In this document: positions 12,425 through 12,956 of the stretch, piece by piece
How positions within the stretch are numbered: the stretch's first letter is position 1
Layout of the letters: every line of letters starts with the position of its first letter
Source: Chloroflexota bacterium
GTDB taxonomy: Bacteria; Chloroflexota; Dehalococcoidia; Lucifugimonadales; UBA3495
DNA length: 12,956 nucleotides
Reading direction: 5' to 3'
Assembly: GCA_022562335.1 (NCBI GenBank)
Contig: JADFPM010000047.1
Coordinates: forward strand, 1-12,956
Position numbers and translations under genes: made by a program
The notes under the pieces: model-generated
Databases searched by the model: none
Seen by the model: only the letters and a program-made list of their open reading frames with translations
Told to the model about the DNA's origin: nothing

Positions 12425-12956
12425 CTACAGGGTTTGCTTCAGGCGCAGGGCCAAGGAGCGAGTCATCCCGGGGACGGCGGCGATCTCTTCCACCGGCGCC
12501 TCCTTGATGCCCTTTATCGTGCCGAAGCGGCGTAAGAGGGTCCGCTTCCGCTTGGGGCCGATTCCCGTGACCATGTCGATGGCGGATTTGACGCTGCTCT
12601 TGCTGCGGAGGTTGCGGTGGTAGGTGATGGCAAACCGGTGGGCCTCGTCCCGGATCCGCTGAACCAGATAAAGCGCCTGGGAATTTCTGGGCAAGACGAT
12701 GGGCTCGGGGGTATGGGGCACGAAAATCTCCTCGTTCTCTTTGGCCAGGGATGCCAGGGGAACGTCCTCCAAGCCCAACTCCAGGAACACCTCCAGGGCG
12801 GCGGACAGCTGGCCTTTGCCGCCGTCGATCAGCACCAGGTCGGGCACGATGCCCCAGGCGTCTCCCGAGACCTCGCCCAACGCGCCTTCCTTGGCCTGGG
12901 CGGCCCGGGCGGCGCCCAGCCGCTCGAAGCGCCGGCGCATCACCTCCCGCATACTC
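12425..12956 (-). CDS. uvrC: UvrABC excinuclease subunit C, C-terminal part
   Basis: UvrC makes both incisions in nucleotide excision repair with UvrA and UvrB. The gene runs off the right edge; the frame is open through the last full codon (Ser before Met), so the ATG at 12952 is internal. About 176 codons remain. They cover the end of the RNase H-like endonuclease domain, with PDLVLIDGGKGQLSAA (catalytic Asp in LIDGG), SLAKENEEIFVP and RIRDEAHRFAITYHRNLRSK (the DEAHRFA segment with a conserved His). The helix-hairpin-helix pair follows: MVTGIGPKRKRTLLRRFG and then EIAAVPGMTRSLALRLKQTL at the extreme C-terminus. The N-terminal GIY-YIG nuclease and UvrB-binding parts lie outside the window. 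No intrinsic terminator follows; a GCGGT/ACCGC stem just after the stop has no T-run. Confidence 0.97.
   Translation of the reverse strand, partial: SMREVMRRRFERLGAARAAQAKEGALGEVSGDAWGIVPDLVLIDGGKGQLSAALEVFLELGLEDVPLASLAKENEEIFVPHTPEPIVLPRNSQALYLVQRIRDEAHRFAITYHRNLRSKSSVKSAIDMVTGIGPKRKRTLLRRFGTIKGIKEAPVEEIAAVPGMTRSLALRLKQTL

Noticed and set aside
12317..12535. 72-codon plus-strand ORF between the winged-helix-like gene and uvrC
   Set aside because: Half of it is antisense to the uvrC C-terminus, with no ribosome site and no family resemblance.

Overview
This window is ordinary bacterial chromosome: high GC, tightly packed, with frequent TTG starts. It holds eleven protein genes that I can support, two more cut by the window edges, and one candidate 30-codon ORF. 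The mix suggests an uncultured Chloroflexota lineage of the Dehalococcoidia/SAR202 kind: an argH-rpe operon, a luciferase-like (LLM) oxidoreductase, a PIG-L deacetylase, a four-Cys L28 and a dispersed palindromic repeat. That placement is an impression from gene content, not a computed result. I see no rRNA, tRNA, CRISPR array, transposase or phage gene.

Layout. (1) 1-1004, plus strand: the C-terminal end of a CitE-like CoA-ester lyase, then folB (dihydroneopterin aldolase), with a 14-bp tandem duplication at their junction; then rpmB (ribosomal protein L28) behind a leader with a hairpin and T-run. (2) 4073-1108, minus strand: a gapless operon of a xylose-isomerase-like TIM-barrel protein, a possible 30-codon ORF, argH and rpe, each cistron overlapping the next. 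A promoter with a palindrome over its -35 lies upstream. (3) 4322-6771, plus strand: a pterin-4a-carbinolamine dehydratase with a TTG start, then a 634-aa protein made almost wholly of four GAF-like domains, preceded by a perfect 17-bp palindrome with an alternative pairing partner over the start. (4) 7016-8871, plus strand: an LLM-class oxidoreductase and an alpha/beta hydrolase, probably one transcript. (5) 11100-8889, minus strand: an aldehyde dehydrogenase followed by a PIG-L deacetylase, converging on the hydrolase with only 17 bp between stops. (6) 11101-11521: a 421-bp intergenic region holding a nested palindromic dispersed repeat. (7) 12292-11522, minus strand: an unrecognised protein with a Pro-rich linker and a winged-helix-like C-terminus. 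(8) 12425 to the window end, minus strand: the C-terminal third of uvrC.

How the genes fit. folB acts in folate synthesis and the dehydratase recycles or handles pterins, but they sit in separate units. argH completes arginine synthesis and rpe serves the pentose phosphate pathway; the TIM-barrel gene at the head of that operon has an intact metal site but no known substrate. The LLM enzyme, hydrolase, aldehyde dehydrogenase and deacetylase look like an oxidative or hydrolytic small-molecule toolkit. I found no clear new defence or mobile system. The most worthwhile oddities are the overlapping small ORF with an N-terminally short ArgH, the switch-like palindrome before the GAF protein, and the uncharacterised winged-helix protein next to uvrC.
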